Source of the DNA: Trichomonas vaginalis G3
Lineage: Eukaryota; Parabasalia; Trichomonadida; Trichomonadidae
Direction of reading: 5' to 3'
DNA: 64,000 nt
Assembly: GCF_026262505.1 (NCBI RefSeq)
Contig: NC_067203.1
Coordinates: 2,852,001-2,916,000 of the forward strand
Both the position numbers and the translations under genes were made by a program. Of this stretch, positions 51,198-62,453 are shown in pieces. Numbering within the stretch: the stretch's first letter is position 1; every line of letters begins with the position of its first letter. Under the pieces are notes generated by a model, which saw only the letters and a program-made list of their open reading frames with translations, did no database searches and was not told the DNA's origin.

Positions 51198-51227
51198 TTA
51201 TAAGCTTTAAAAATAAACGTTCATCCT

Positions 51228-52799
51228 TTATTCCTCACTGTCGTCCGTGGCTAAGTTATAGTCATCTAATTTTATTATGGGGATGCCTGACTGTCTTACC
51301 TGAATGGCAAAGCAACAATCCCTCATAAATCCAATAAGTGGCTTTGGTACGTTTTCAGTTGCTAGTTCAATAGGTCCTTTAACAGACAATTTGTATGTTA
51401 TTGGAGCAGTAGATGTTTGACCTTGCTGGAAGCAAAAGTCCACTTCTGTTGGAAAACCACATAAGAAATGTGTGTTGTCATAGCTATCCCATTTATGTTC
51501 CACACTACCATCATCCACCAATGACCTCATAACATCTTCATTAAATCCAATCATATCATTGTTTGTATTGCAAGCGTTCGCAACCATTTCATAAAATACA
51601 GGTCCATATGATTTTTCAGGTTCTGCAGGCATATTTCCATAAGCTCCCATGGAAAGCTGAAGATATTTAAACTTAGGGTTCTCAAAAATTAACATAATAG
51701 TTGTCTTTCTTTCTAAATAGTGCCCAAATACTTTTAACATTAATAGGCGTATAAGCTGCTGTAAATGTTGCACTTGAACTATCTGTATTCTTTGAGAATG
51801 AACCGTCCATAGGAATCCAATCCATAACTTTAACAGGAAAACATAAAGCCTCGTTTGTATAATGTTCTACAAGTTCTGTATAAATGTTAGGGTCTAAAGA
51901 GAATGACTTTGGATGAATGAAACATTCATTAAAATCCATTTTGTTCGAATAGTTGCTGGGTTACAGTTGTAATAGTAACTGTTCCACTAGCTTCTACTGC
52001 CTTTGTTATCATAGTGAATTGTTCATTCCATGGAACAAATTTATTTGTCGGTGGATTTGAATCTGAAGCAAATGCAACTTTAAGAGTTGGTTGGAAAGCA
52101 ATGATATCATTTACAGATATCGATGTGCATTGTAAGGCGTCGCTACTGAACTTTACTTTAAGCTGAATGTTACCAGCAAATGCAGGAATAAATCTTATAG
52201 CTTCTAATGGTAAAAACTTTCTAACAGGAATTCTTAAACGAAGCTTAAAATCAAATGATTTTCCTGCTGTAATTGGACCACTAACAATTTGTCCTGTTCT
52301 GCATGTTCCGAATGACTCCATACATCTTCATGTCGGGTCTTTGAGAAAACATCTACTTTCTTTATTTGTTCGGTAGTTTGTGAGTTTGAAGTATATATGC
52401 TTCTTCTCTTGCGTTGTCTGAGAATATACGATACGACCATTTGCAAGGATTTGATATCCAGCAACTGCATAGAAAGCGTCATCGAAACCAATCCAAAATC
52501 CTGGTGGGTTTGTTTTATTGGAACCTGAACCAATTTTCTTTATCTACAATAAATTGACCTTCCATCTTATACGTAATGAATGTATTGTAAAGGTCCAACA
52601 TATTTTCACCAGGAGGTGAGAGATTGAATGTTACCCATGTGTTATCTTTAGCAGTTCCAGGTTGTGATGGAATCTTTGCGTCAGAATATTTTCTATTAGT
52701 GTCACCAATTTGAACTGCATTGTCTATGATATCGAAATATGAGCGAATCTGATGAATATGCTCTGCTGGAGTAAATTCGTTTAGCTGTTCGTTCTGCAT
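51228..52799 (-). pseudogene. Major capsid protein (Y), several frameshifts
   Basis: Same capsid as X, from ATG 52799 to the stop at 51228 (tail IIKLDDYNLATDDSEE present). Frame breaks near 52535, 52390, 52310, 51935 and 51690 leave pieces of 60-180 codons. Landmarks such as KLRLRIPVRKFLPLEAIRFI and FSLDPNIYTELVEHY are all present. The 3' part, intact here, is damaged in X. Confidence 0.8.
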
Positions 52800-52826
52800 G
52801 TATTTACTTCAGATAAAAATATCTAT

Positions 52827-53260
52827 TTACTTCATTATTCTCACTCTTCTTCTTGGAATTCGTGGTGGAAGTTGTTTCGTGACATTTTCAATGAACTGTA
52901 CATTCTCTTTTCTCTCAACTTCTTTCACTGGTGGGTCAGGGTTCTTTGACTCGGTTTGTTTTTCAATGAAATTCACGAACTTTGCAATAAGCTCTTGGTT
53001 CGTTATTGAAAGAACATCTGGCTTCTTTTCTTCTGGTTCTATTGACTTTTCAGTTTGAACAGAAGATTTTATATGGGCTTCGTGGACTTCACCCTTGCCA
53101 TACACCTTAATGTTGTCGCTTTCTGCATTCGCTAATGGAACCTTTCTTTTCTTACGTATATTTTACCATCTTTACTCTGACTACGTAATAGAAAGGATGT
53201 TGTATTCCTCTTTGCGTCATTTAATATAATAGACTCTCGCTCTGATTTTGACAAGCTCAT
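52827..53260 (-). pseudogene. Small basic protein, one frameshift (Y copy)
   Basis: Counterpart of 45853-46287. ATG 53260 (MSLSKSERESIILNDA). An A is missing from the A-run near 53155 (GTAAGAAAAG where X has one more A), shifting the frame. The C-terminal part, broken in X, is open here to PRRRVRIMK at 52827. Confidence 0.55.
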
Positions 53261-53307
53261 TTTACAATCGGTTAAAGTTTTTAATTTTGTTTTTTATCTG
53301 CAGTCAA

Positions 53308-53568
53308 ATGACTCAGACAAGCCCTACGGACAAGACCCAAGGGGTCATAGATGTTGAAGCATTGAAGAAAGAAATTCGCGAGCAAATTTTATCCGAACTG
53401 AAGGAACAAAAACAAGAACAAAAGCCAGAGAGACCAAAGAGAAAACTTAGTGAAAAACAACTTGCTGCATTAGCTGCTGGAAGACAAAAGAACCCAAGAC
53501 TACTGGCGAAAAAAGCTAGAGAAGAAGCTGAAGCAAAAGCTAAAGAAGCTGAAGTGAAGAAAGAGTAA
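53308..53568 (+). CDS. Small highly charged helical protein (Y), 86 residues
   Basis: Counterpart of 45535-45807; ATG 53308, MTQTSPTDKTQGVIDVEALK. A short deletion removes part of the Lys/Glu/Ala repeat (AREEAEAKAKEAEVKKE). The divergent partner is the small basic protein gene. Confidence 0.55.
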   Translation: MTQTSPTDKTQGVIDVEALKKEIREQILSELKEQKQEQKPERPKRKLSEKQLAALAAGRQKNPRLLAKKAREEAEAKAKEAEVKKE

Positions 53569-53592
53569 ATGGTTTATTTTTATTGGAACTAA

Positions 53593-54449
53593 ATGTATAG
53601 ACAAATACCTTTATCTGTTGCGTTCAGTAGTGAAAACCCTGACGTCAAAATAAAGGGGAACAGAGTAACGTTTAAGTTTCCAACAGACTGGATTGTGAAC
53701 ATAAATGAAGAGAAGTACATTGGCATAACATCTATGTATATAACACGTGCTTTCAGAAAGGTTGACTTTATACTTCAAGTCGAGATAGAAAATGACGAAC
53801 AGTCTTTAAGCGCCCAAAACATTCACATATACAAATACTTTAAAGACGATACAACATTGTTGCAATGTATGATTTCATTTAATGAGATGTTCGAGAAAAA
53901 GTTTAACATTGAAGTACAAACTTTACAGCCTTTACGTGAGTTTCTTGCACAACTGAAAGAAGAAGGTAGTCAGCCACAACTTATAGACTTTCATTATGAA
54001 TTTAATGAAAATGAAGATGGAACACATGACTGTCAGTTTGTTGTATTCTCACCATTCAATGAAGTCGCTAAAAGAAAGAAAATCCATTACGTATAAGATT
54101 TCAAATCTCTGAACCCAGTGAAGATTTCAAGAATGTTTTCAATTATGATGCAATGCTTCCGAGGAAAAATGAATTTTCAAAGATTGTAACACCTGGCATT
54201 TGGGATAGAAAGCAAGCTATATTATATTCAAACTTAAGTAAGGGAGTTGAAAATGAGTTCATTGGTCATACAAGAACTTCACCACTTCCTAACCCTAAAT
54301 ACTATAAATTAACTGGCTTCAATCGTGAGTTTTGGATAGACATGTTCTCCACTCATGACCATAACTGCCCAGTGTTCTTACCTCCAGACCATAAGGACTG
54401 TCTCTACATTGAAGCACAACTCTTAAACTCTACCATCGCAGTATTGTAA
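53593..54449 (+). pseudogene. Virion structural protein (Y), one frameshift
   Basis: Counterpart of the intact X gene 44653-45510. ATG 53593. A one-base loss in the A/G run near 54070 (GCTAAAAGAAAG versus GCTAAAGAGAAAG) ends the first frame at 54096; the remainder (MLPRKNEFSKIVTPGIWDRK onward) is open to 54449. It converges on PolB with a hairpin insertion between. Confidence 0.65.
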
Positions 54450-54458
54450 ATGACCACA

Positions 54459-54484
54459 TGGGCTTCGCCCTTGCCGCTAGCGGC
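54459..54484 (-). repeat. Double-hairpin insertion, 26 bp, Y copy
   Basis: Same site as 44620-44643 in X and empty in W. Here both stems are complete: GCCGC-TA-GCGGC, AA, GGGC-GAA-GCCC, A (minus strand), followed by TG. Confidence 0.85.
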
Positions 54485-54529
54485 TTATTTTATCACGAAT
54501 GACCTCATTGCTGACAAAAATAAATGACC

Positions 54530-57500
54530 TCAGAACTTCAACTTACGAATAAAGCTTGTTTTAGTCGTTATTGAGAAGTTAAACTTTTCAGCAAAGCAAG
54601 GACTAGAAGACTTACATAAGTCAAATCCAATCTCTTGACCATCATGAAGTGCTTTGTAAAGTTTCATTAAACTGAACTCAGAGTCTTTGTCATATGTTCC
54701 TTGCGGAACCATTAAACCTTTATCTTCATCATAGAAACACTGAACAGAGTCAGGAAACATTTCATTAGCGGTTAAAGCAATAACATCTTGCTTCACGCCT
54801 TTCATTCTGCAGTGAAATGCAACTTCATTTAAATCATTCGTGAGTAAGTCTATGTAAGTCTTCTTTCCACAAAATATTGACTTGTATGCTAAACTTTGTT
54901 TTCCAGGTGTTATTTCTGCGAAGTCGCTATGAAACTGACCAAGGTTTTTACCAATGAGAACTCTTCCATAACGTTTCTCAAACTCTTCAGCTAAACGAGG
55001 GATATCTTCATTGTAGAGATGCATACTGTCGGTGTCGCTATAAAGATGTCCATTCCTAAGTCCTCAGCAGTACAGAATACTTCACACATTATTCTCTTCG
55101 ACATAGACAGAATGTTAACACCAAGTGGACAGAAGTTAAAGTGTCTGCAAATGCTTTTCGTTAGCTTGAAAATAGTTTTATCTGAACCATCCAAACCTTC
55201 GAACTTCACTATATGGTTGTAGTTTCTGATGGCATAATAGCATCTTTGATCTACTATGGTTATTTTTGACTCAATAGGAGATAGAATAGTTTTGCCATAA
55301 ATACTGTTCAGAATGAGCTTTATATTTTCTTGCAAAGGATTTCCTTCTTTCTTATACTTTAACCTTAACTCAAACAACTTCTTTACTTCATCTCTTATTC
55401 TAATATCTCTGTTTCCATCGTAATAGTATCCTTGCAACACTTCACATTTGACACCTTGATATTTTATGAGGTCTTGTAATGTTATATGGTCAACATACAT
55501 TAAACAGCAAGTGTTTGAACTTCTGGGAACGTTAAGTTCTGGATTTAGTTCAGGGTCACAAACTATTAAAGGAAAGTGTCTATGTATTCCAATCTCTGTT
55601 ATCTTAATGAGAACAAAGAAGCCAGACATAAACTTTTCACCAATGGGTTCCTTTTGGTCGTCATCGAATAAATGTCTCATGAGATACTCTGTGCTTAACA
55701 TCTCATCCTTCAATACTTTTGGAATTCCTTCTAAAGTATACAATCTTGCAATATGCTGATGGATATAATGAAACAGCGTCGAAGTCAGCAATGAGTTTCT
55801 TTTCGCTCTTTTGTTTCATGTTATCTGACAGCATACATCTTCCACCTTGAATGCATCTCGAAATAAATTCTCTTGGTTTATTTGAGAGGTCATATAAAAT
55901 TTCCATTCGGAAGTACACTCTGTTCTCAAATAATTTGTTAGCAATTGAACAAATACTAACGTAGTCATAAACGTTTAAATCAAATTCTTTTAATATGTCA
56001 TTGCGGAACTTAACAAAACCTTCTCTTAAAATTCTTACATCTTGTTTGCAATAGAATGTGCTATACTTTTCTAAGTCGAAATGGTTTTCATCTATTCTGC
56101 AACCTTTGATGGAATCTATGTTTTTCATGAATGTATCTGCATCCCGGATAAACTTACATGCTTCAGAAATGACACCAGTTCTGTTGTCATTTGCTAACAA
56201 AACACTGCTGTAGTAGTTGTATGGAAATACTTCTTTCGGTCCTGTTTGTAAGTTAAACATAGCAGGAAATAGTTTAAGTTTCTTATTTATAACACTGTAA
56301 GAGTCTTTTATAATAATTGCCCTTCCTTTATATAAGCCAGTTATTTGCATTGTTCGTGAACCTTTAATGATGGGAGTTCCTTTCACTTCTGTCATGTGTC
56401 TTAAGATGAAGTTTATATCATAGCTGAGGTTATGGAAATATATTAAACTCTTGTCAGGAAGTCGTTCCAAAAATTCTGTTGCACAGTTTTGACCCCATAT
56501 GCTTTCACTCACTGAACCATCTTCACTGTCAAAACAGATGTTAAAAGCTTTATGAAAGCCATCGGTACTGCACTCAAAGTCAGCAAAGAAAACATGCTCA
56601 GGAATGAACTTGCACTTATTTTTATTTACTTCTTTTGACTCGGCTTTCTTCTTCAGTTGTACACAATACTTTGGAGCATATGACAAATCTTTAAATGGTG
56701 CAAGGTTCTGTTTATATAAGTCAGTCGTATATGTGAAAAGTTCTCCATAAGAAATAGGCTCGAAATATTTGCACTCCCACAATGTTTTCATAACATCCCA
56801 TAGCGGTGTAGTTCTATCCATGCGAACTACATATTATCTTCTCTCTTTGTATAAATCTTCATCTGTTTTTCAATGTTCATTCCACCACACTCCTTCAAGA
56901 TTTCTATATAGTTGCGAATGAAATATGTTGTCATTGGTAATCTTTCATTTAGCATGTAGTGGTCTTCAACAAGAAGTAAGTCAATAGTTCGAACAGTTTC
57001 ACATTCTTTTGGTACGTATCTCTTTATTTCATTATGTCTTGAGTCATTGAAGTAACCAATGGTAACATTGAATGTTATACCTGTTGCGTCAGAAATTTCT
57101 TGTACTTTACTTTGAGGAAAGTCTCTAACACGAATGACTTCTCTCATGTGGTCAATAGTTTCTTCATTTACTCCAGCCTGAATGCAAGCATAAACGAAAC
57201 ATTGTCTTCTGTCATAAGTGCTGCAGTTCTTTTTTCAGTTCATTGAAGATTTGGTAGCGTTCAAGATTTATAGGTAATGTGCAAAGATACTTCCAGAACT
57301 GACCGCTTCTCTTCTTATAAAACTTCTTTTCACCATTATCTTTCCAAAAGCTTTCTATAAGTGCTGGGTTTTCCTGTTTGCTTAAGAGCTTCCAAAATGG
57401 CTTTCTGGTCATTTGTCAGTGTGCTTTCATCTCTATATGGTCGCTCTGTGGCTTTCCTTTCTTAACATCTGACATCGTTAAGCCTTCATATTCTGTTAAA

Positions 57501-58339
57501 TCATACATCTTTATTTCGGTAAGATTCTTTATGTTTGTCAAGAAGAAGTCATAGTGCATTTCAACAATACCTGCAGCATTTGCTTCTATCTCTGATATAA
57601 AGTTCTCCTTCAAGAGCTGATGTAGTAATGTTCCAATATTATTGAGGTTTAACGTAGAACATTCATACTTTCCACCAAGTTATAACATACCATCCATCTC
57701 TGTTGGGAGTTTATTTTAATTTTCTCTAAGAGTCTCATGAAAACCTTACCGAAATGTTTGTGTAAATATTCTCTGTTTGGTTCATCTAAAGCTTCGATGT
57801 TAAAGTCAATGAGTCTATTTGCCTGACTTCACATTTCTCTTCCTATTCTCTTCATCTTCTTTAACCATCTCTCACCTTCTTTTGGTTTGTCGTCAATGGA
57901 ACGAATGACATCGTTAGCTTTGCGAACTTGTTCTATAGCACTTTTAAACATCTCTCTTCTCTGTTGTTTCAGTGTGTCGTCTCTCTTCGTGTTTCACCAA
58001 CGTTTGCATTGTTATGTCAAACATTTCTTGACGAACATCATGCGAAAGAGCTTTACGAGTATGACCAACGTTCGCATTTGTTATGTCAAACATCTCTCTT
58101 CTTACTTCATGAGGTACTGAACGTCTATGATATAAGTCAATAGCAACGTCATTTAAAGGAAATGCTCTTGCATTTATGAACTCATGAATTCTATCATAAG
58201 TTATTTCACCATTGTAGTCATTGAGGATGTCAGCGAGTGCTTTTTTGTTTGTCGCGTAATGTTTTGCAACATCTATGTTAGCTTCTGTAAGAAGCTGTTT
58301 TATTTCCGAGTGTTCTAACTTAGACAACTTCCGATACAT
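54530..58339 (-). pseudogene. PolB (Y), many frameshifts
   Basis: Full-length counterpart of the W polymerase from ATG 58339 to the stop at 54530. Frame breaks near 57970, 57830, 57690, 57445, 57400, 57215, 56825, 55770, 55250 and 55000. All catalytic motifs can still be seen in pieces (ADFECST about 56575, DFDAVSLYPSA about 55775, YSDTDS region about 55030, the last split). No hairpin insertion at the W site, which gives the empty-site reference. Near the N-terminus a roughly 72-bp duplication repeats REMFDITNANVG / QEMFDITMQTLV with a linker TRKALSHDV. Confidence 0.8.
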
Positions 58340-58428
58340 CTTTAGTAGGAAATAAAAAAATTTCTTAGAAAAAAATTAGATTAGATTTTTTAAGGCTAGT
58401 TTTAAAATATTTCGAACTTTTTATTATA

Positions 58429-58902
58429 ATGAAACACATGCAAGATTGTAAGTTCTTTTCATACAATGCTCTCGCTAATGCCATCAAGAATGAGTTCAAT
58501 GGTGCTTCAAATGTTAATGTTATCTTTAACAAGAAGTTTGTGAAAGAATCTAAGTTTGGTCAGTATGTCAGACCATTAGCTATTGTCATTGACCGCAAAC
58601 GTTATACTTCACAAGAGTTAGCAGTAGTTTTGAAACAAAAGGGTTTCTTCGTGAATGTCAAAGATACACACTATACTATTATAAAGAACTCTAACATTGA
58701 CTTCTTCAGTATTGCTATGAATCTTTCCGAACAGAAAGAATATAAGAAGGGTGAAACAAATGTGAAATATTATCCTTCATCTCTGAAGACAATAACGAAC
58801 AAAGATGTTATACATAAGCTCCTACCAAAGGTTGAAGAAGCTTCTATTGACATTGACGAAGGAAGTGAAATGGTTGAAGAAATAGACCCTGAAGCTATTT
58901 AA
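58429..58902 (+). CDS. Conserved Maverick protein, 157 residues (Y)
   Basis: Near-identical to 34658-35131 of W and also divergent from PolB across 89 bases. Intact. Changes are conservative (ANAIKNEFNGAS versus ATAIKNEFSNAS). ATG 58429 follows CTTTTTATTATA. Confidence 0.65.
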   Translation: MKHMQDCKFFSYNALANAIKNEFNGASNVNVIFNKKFVKESKFGQYVRPLAIVIDRKRYTSQELAVVLKQKGFFVNVKDTHYTIIKNSNIDFFSIAMNLSEQKEYKKGETNVKYYPSSLKTITNKDVIHKLLPKVEEASIDIDEGSEMVEEIDPEAI

Positions 58903-58920
58903 GCAAAAATATATTTTTGG

Positions 58921-59136
58921 TTAGTCTTCATATGGATATTTTACAACAATTCCCCAATGTATAAACTTTTCATACGCTTTTTCATAAGCTTTATATACCT
59001 TCAGAAATTTTGCATAATCTTTAGAAGCATTTAGATATTGTTTAAATGCTTTGTATGTCTTCAGAAATTTTGCATAATCTTTTACATGTTGTTCGTTCTC
59101 TTCTTCTGTCATGAGTTCCGAATATTCTAAATTCAT
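58921..59136 (-). CDS. Small protein with an internal repeat, 71 residues
   Basis: ATG 59136 (MNLEYSELMTEEENEQHVKD). Two helical repeats, KDYAKFLKTYKAFKQYL and KDYAKFLKVYKAYEKAY, also visible as direct DNA repeats (CAGAAATTTTGCATAATCTT). Ends FIHWGIVVKYPYED. It lies where W has its minisatellite, between KilA-N and the 157-residue gene. No family recognised. Confidence 0.5.
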   Translation of the reverse strand: MNLEYSELMTEEENEQHVKDYAKFLKTYKAFKQYLNASKDYAKFLKVYKAYEKAYEKFIHWGIVVKYPYED

Positions 59137-59190
59137 GTTCTTTCATATGAGATAAAATTTTATAAAAAAATAAAATTAGCTTAGATTTTT

Positions 59191-60015
59191 TTATTCTTCC
59201 TCTTTGAAGTTGTCAAAATACTCTGTTATTTTTTCTTTCAGTAGCGGTAAGTCTTCTTTGAAGGTAAGTATTGTACAACCTTTCATATCATAGTGTGTTT
59301 GAGGTAAAGTATCTTGAACTATCTGTTTAACATCTTCATTCGGTGTCATTGAAATCGGTAAGTTTTCGCGATAGAACCAATTTCTGTTAGATTTGTAAAT
59401 CTTAGCAAGGTCGTAAAAGCTCTTGTTGTTTCTTCTGACTAAATGCAACATAACCATATCTCTGTCTTCTTCATTTTCCATCTCTTCAGTATAAATCATA
59501 TACTTATAGCTTTTTTCCTTTCCTTTTGGTACCAAACGTGGTATTCTTTTCTGTATGTTTTTGTCTTTTGCTTCAATGACTTCATCTTTTGCTTGAAGTT
59601 TCTTTTCCATCTCTTCACGTTCTTGTCTATGAATTTCGTCAAGAAGTCTGTAAATATACCAAGCATAACGAGGCGAAGCCCACATTGCAACAGCATTTAC
59701 TAATAGTCTATGTACATACCAACCTCTCAAACCATTTGGCAAATTTTTACGATTTTCATGAGTTTTAAGCGACCCCGAAAAAAGTCGGTCTCGCTGTGCT
59801 TCGCTCAAAAGTTCTTGTGTGCTTTGGTTTTTGAACCAATCGTCTGTATGTTTGGTATCTGGAGCAAAACATGCTGTCAAAATACTTTGCATTTGGTACA
59901 TGTCATCTTTGACCGAACGAATGAGACGTAACTGTTTGTTATACTGAACCCACTCGTATTCTTCACTTATGGCTTCATGAACGATAGCAGTTGTTGTGTT
60001 CTCTGTTGTTGTCAT
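59191..60015 (-). CDS. KilA-N domain protein with DUF3627-like tail, 274 residues, intact
   Basis: The ATG at 60015 is chosen because the preceding in-frame codons (YVKTV) are the repeated promoter block. KilA-N core: DDWFKNQSTQELLSE, a loop SEAQRDRLFSGSLK, then GLRGWYVHRLLVNAVAMWAS. Coiled coil EKKLQAKDEVIEAKDKNI and tail YKYMIYTEEMENEEDRDMVM ... NFKEEE. The loop DNA (59768-59795) is an imperfect GC-rich palindrome. This intact copy shows how the W gene ends. Predicted DNA-binding regulator. Confidence 0.8.
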   Translation of the reverse strand: MTTTENTTTAIVHEAISEEYEWVQYNKQLRLIRSVKDDMYQMQSILTACFAPDTKHTDDWFKNQSTQELLSEAQRDRLFSGSLKTHENRKNLPNGLRGWYVHRLLVNAVAMWASPRYAWYIYRLLDEIHRQEREEMEKKLQAKDEVIEAKDKNIQKRIPRLVPKGKEKSYKYMIYTEEMENEEDRDMVMLHLVRRNNKSFYDLAKIYKSNRNWFYRENLPISMTPNEDVKQIVQDTLPQTHYDMKGCTILTFKEDLPLLKEKITEYFDNFKEEE

Positions 60016-60050
60016 TACTGTCTTTACATACAAAATAAAAAAATAAAAAA
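60016..60050 (-). promoter_or_regulatory. Start-proximal motif of the Y KilA-N gene
   Basis: Minus strand: TTTTTTATTTTGTATGTAAA then GACAGTA directly before ATG, the same 3' block as before the two W genes at 32489 and 33189. Supports a conserved core promoter and a short leader. Confidence 0.55.
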
Positions 60051-60108
60051 AAATAAAATTAGCGTTATTTTCTATCTTGTATAAAAGATATGATTTCAGG
60101 GATTTTTT

Positions 60109-60440
60109 TGACGAAGTGTTAAAGTTCTCTTCGTCAAAATTTCACGATTTTCATAAGCGTTTTACATGGTAAACGTCATTTTTTTGACGAAGTGTTAAAG
60201 TTCTCTTCGTCAAAATTTCACGATTTTCATAAGCGTTTTACATGGTAAACGTCATTTTTTTGACGAAGTGTTAAAGTTCTCTTCGTCAAAATTTCACGAT
60301 TTTCATAAGCGTTTTACATGGTAAACGTCATTTTTTTGACGAAGTGTTAAAGTTCTCTTCGTCAAAATTTCACGATTTTCATAAGCGTTTTACATGGTAA
60401 ACGTCATTTTTTTGACGAAGTGTCAAAGTTCTCTTCGTAA
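60109..60440. repeat. 76-bp tandem repeat, about 4.3 copies
   Basis: TTGACGAAGTG starts recur at 60109, 60185, 60261, 60337 and 60413, exactly 76 apart. Each unit has an inverted repeat TTGACGAAG...CTTCGTCAA and the sequence ATAAGCGTTTTACATGGTAA, which equals the 3' end of the 304-residue gene at 60899. The array was seeded from that gene end. Just upstream, AAAAGATATGATTTCAG is a remnant of the W-type start of the same gene. Confidence 0.9.
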
Positions 60441-60898
60441 AAAAATACAGTTATATCATGAAATTTGGTCATTTTTTTCAGCAAAAATATATTTTAGGTG
60501 AAGAACTGAAGTGTGCCTATGTGCCCATGTGTGCCTAGGTCATTTTAACTTCTCTGAAAAATGGTGACAACAAGACATTTTGACAACAATACAGGAAATA
60601 GACTTCTTCGTATATGTTTTGTCAAGACTTCTTCGTCAATGAGCGTAAATCAGACAAAAATATATTTTAGGTGAAGTGGTGAGATCTCACCTGTTTTCTC
60701 ACCTCTTTTCTCACCTCTTTTCTCACAAGCGTTTTACATGGTAAACGCTATTTTTTAAATTTTGTGAAAACTCAACGGTTTGACACAAGCTATATGCCAT
60801 TTTACTCAGAAATTTGTTGCTGAATTCAGCAAAAATATATTTTAGGGTAGAAGGTTAGATCTAACCTCTTTTCTAACCTCTTTTCTACCCCAGTTATT
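60441..60898. other. Intergenic repeats downstream of the 304-residue gene
   Basis: Left arm of a ~110-bp inverted repeat (about 60500-60610; partner 62094-62203), two AGATCT palindromes (about 60655-60727 and 60828-60895) and a KilA-N-like remnant (KFVAEFS, about 60808-60830). No gene. Confidence 0.65.
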
Positions 60899-61813
60899 TT
60901 ATAAGCGTTTTACATGGTAAACATTGTGAATTCGTGAAATCCTAAACAGTTTTGTGGCTTCGATTTCCTCTGTCAGTACATCGAATGTTTTAACAATGCC
61001 GAAGGTTTCTTTATATTTCTTCTTGACATCTGAAAGAAGGAAATCGTCAGCAGTTGGATAGTTTTTGTTCAGAAATGCTAACATGTCCATTTTATCTTCT
61101 GCTGGTTTCTCTGCTTCTTTCTTTAAGTCAGCATAGTCGTTTCTCATACGTTCTATCTCTTTGACGGAGTAGTTATATTTCCTCATTGCTGCTTTACATT
61201 TTGAACATTGTGGGTTCATTTTTGCGTTATATTCTGAAACCTTACCTGCTAAAACAACTAAGGCGTCAATGGTTTTCTTTAACTCAAAAGTTGCGGGTCT
61301 TATTTGTTCGTTCCATACTTTACCTCTTCTATCTTCATCTCTTATCTGCCATACACATTCAGCAACTAACGAAACAAAGTTGTCGTAGGTCTTAAACTCC
61401 TCCGATTTATATATGTCAGAGATGTTCTTATATACCATATCGCAGTCTTTGTCCATGACTTTGTGGTTGCAATGAAATCCAAGGAACTCATAGTTAACCT
61501 TACGTATGAACTTCTTGGTTTCAACTGAGTCAGTTGCTTTGACTTCTATTTCATCGAATTCTGGAATAGTGAGCTTTTGTTGTTGGATTTCAGGAAGTTT
61601 AGGTAGATGGTCAATAATATCCTGCATTTCATAAAGATATTCTTCATTTGTTTCATCTTTTGCAGTGCAATCTAAATCTCCTTGGAGAAGTTCTTGCTTT
61701 ATCTTCTGGATTGTTGTTTCGAAAGTATATGAAGAAGGAATGAAGCTTTTCATCTCTACTAACATAGATGTTGGGTTCATGACTAAAGAGTTTGGTGCTG
61801 TTGTTGCTAACAT
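60899..61813 (-). CDS. Conserved Maverick protein, 304 residues (Y)
   Basis: Intact homologue of 31400-32338 (W). ATG 61813 after TTTTTATTTTTATTGTAAGAAC. CNHKVMDKDCDMVYKN and CSKCKAAMRKYNYSVKEIER conserved; C-terminus FRISRIHNVYHVKRL. Flanked on both sides by AGATCT palindromes and by an inverted-repeat pair, as the KilA-N cassette is in W. Function unknown. Confidence 0.65.
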   Translation of the reverse strand: MLATTAPNSLVMNPTSMLVEMKSFIPSSYTFETTIQKIKQELLQGDLDCTAKDETNEEYLYEMQDIIDHLPKLPEIQQQKLTIPEFDEIEVKATDSVETKKFIRKVNYEFLGFHCNHKVMDKDCDMVYKNISDIYKSEEFKTYDNFVSLVAECVWQIRDEDRRGKVWNEQIRPATFELKKTIDALVVLAGKVSEYNAKMNPQCSKCKAAMRKYNYSVKEIERMRNDYADLKKEAEKPAEDKMDMLAFLNKNYPTADDFLLSDVKKKYKETFGIVKTFDVLTEEIEATKLFRISRIHNVYHVKRL

Positions 61814-62453
61814 GTTCTTACAATAAAAATAAAAAATATTTTTTTTTAAAAACTAACTTTATTTTTTATTTCGGGAAAATTCATGAAAATTCAACGGGTG
61901 AAAAAACAGGTGAGAAAACGGGTGAGATCTCACCTCTTCACCTAAAATATATTTTTGAGTGTAAATTCATGAGTTTTGGGTGAAAAAACATTTACGATGA
62001 AGTCTTGACAAAACATTTACGATGAAGTCATGACAAAACATTTACGAAGAAGTCTTGACAAAACATTTACGAAGAAGTCTTGACAAAACATTTACGAAGA
62101 AGTTTATTTCCTGGACTGTTGTCAAAATGTCGTGTTGTCACACTTTTTCAGAGAAGTTAAAATGACCGAGGCACATGGGCACATAGGCACACTTCAGTTC
62201 TTCAAAACATATACGATGAAGTCTATTTCCTGGACTGTTGTCAAAATGTCTTGTTGTCACACTTTTTCAGAGAAGTTAAAATGACCTGGTGACCTGGTGA
62301 CCTGGTGACACCTAAAAAACATCTACCCTAAACATTATTTTTGGTCATGGACTTCGTCCTCGCCGCTTTGCGTCTTTATGTTAAAATAAATGGTACCATT
62401 AATGATATCATGACTGTTCTCATTCATGTCTGATTTACATCTAATGAAAAAGT
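61814..62453. other. Intergenic repeats between integrase and the 304-residue gene
   Basis: AGATCT palindrome (about 61890-61956), five or so copies of TTGACAAAACATTTACGA (about 61985-62100), the right arm of the inverted repeat (62094-62203), a second direct partial copy of that arm (about 62213-62312), three tandem CCTGGTGA, and the hairpin insertion at 62348-62374. No gene. Confidence 0.7.
62348..62374 (-). repeat. Double-hairpin insertion, 27 bp, downstream of the Y integrase
   Basis: Minus strand: between ATTTTAACATAAA and TGACC. W at the same place (about 31041-31060) reads ATTTTAACATAAATGACC without it. Contains GC-AAA-GC, GGC, GA, GGAC-GAA-GTCC, A. Confidence 0.9.

Noticed and set aside
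59655-59690. GGGCTTCGCC in the KilA-N gene as another double-hairpin copy
   Set aside because: It encodes MWASPR, a conserved part of the KilA-N fold present in all copies, and lacks a second stem.
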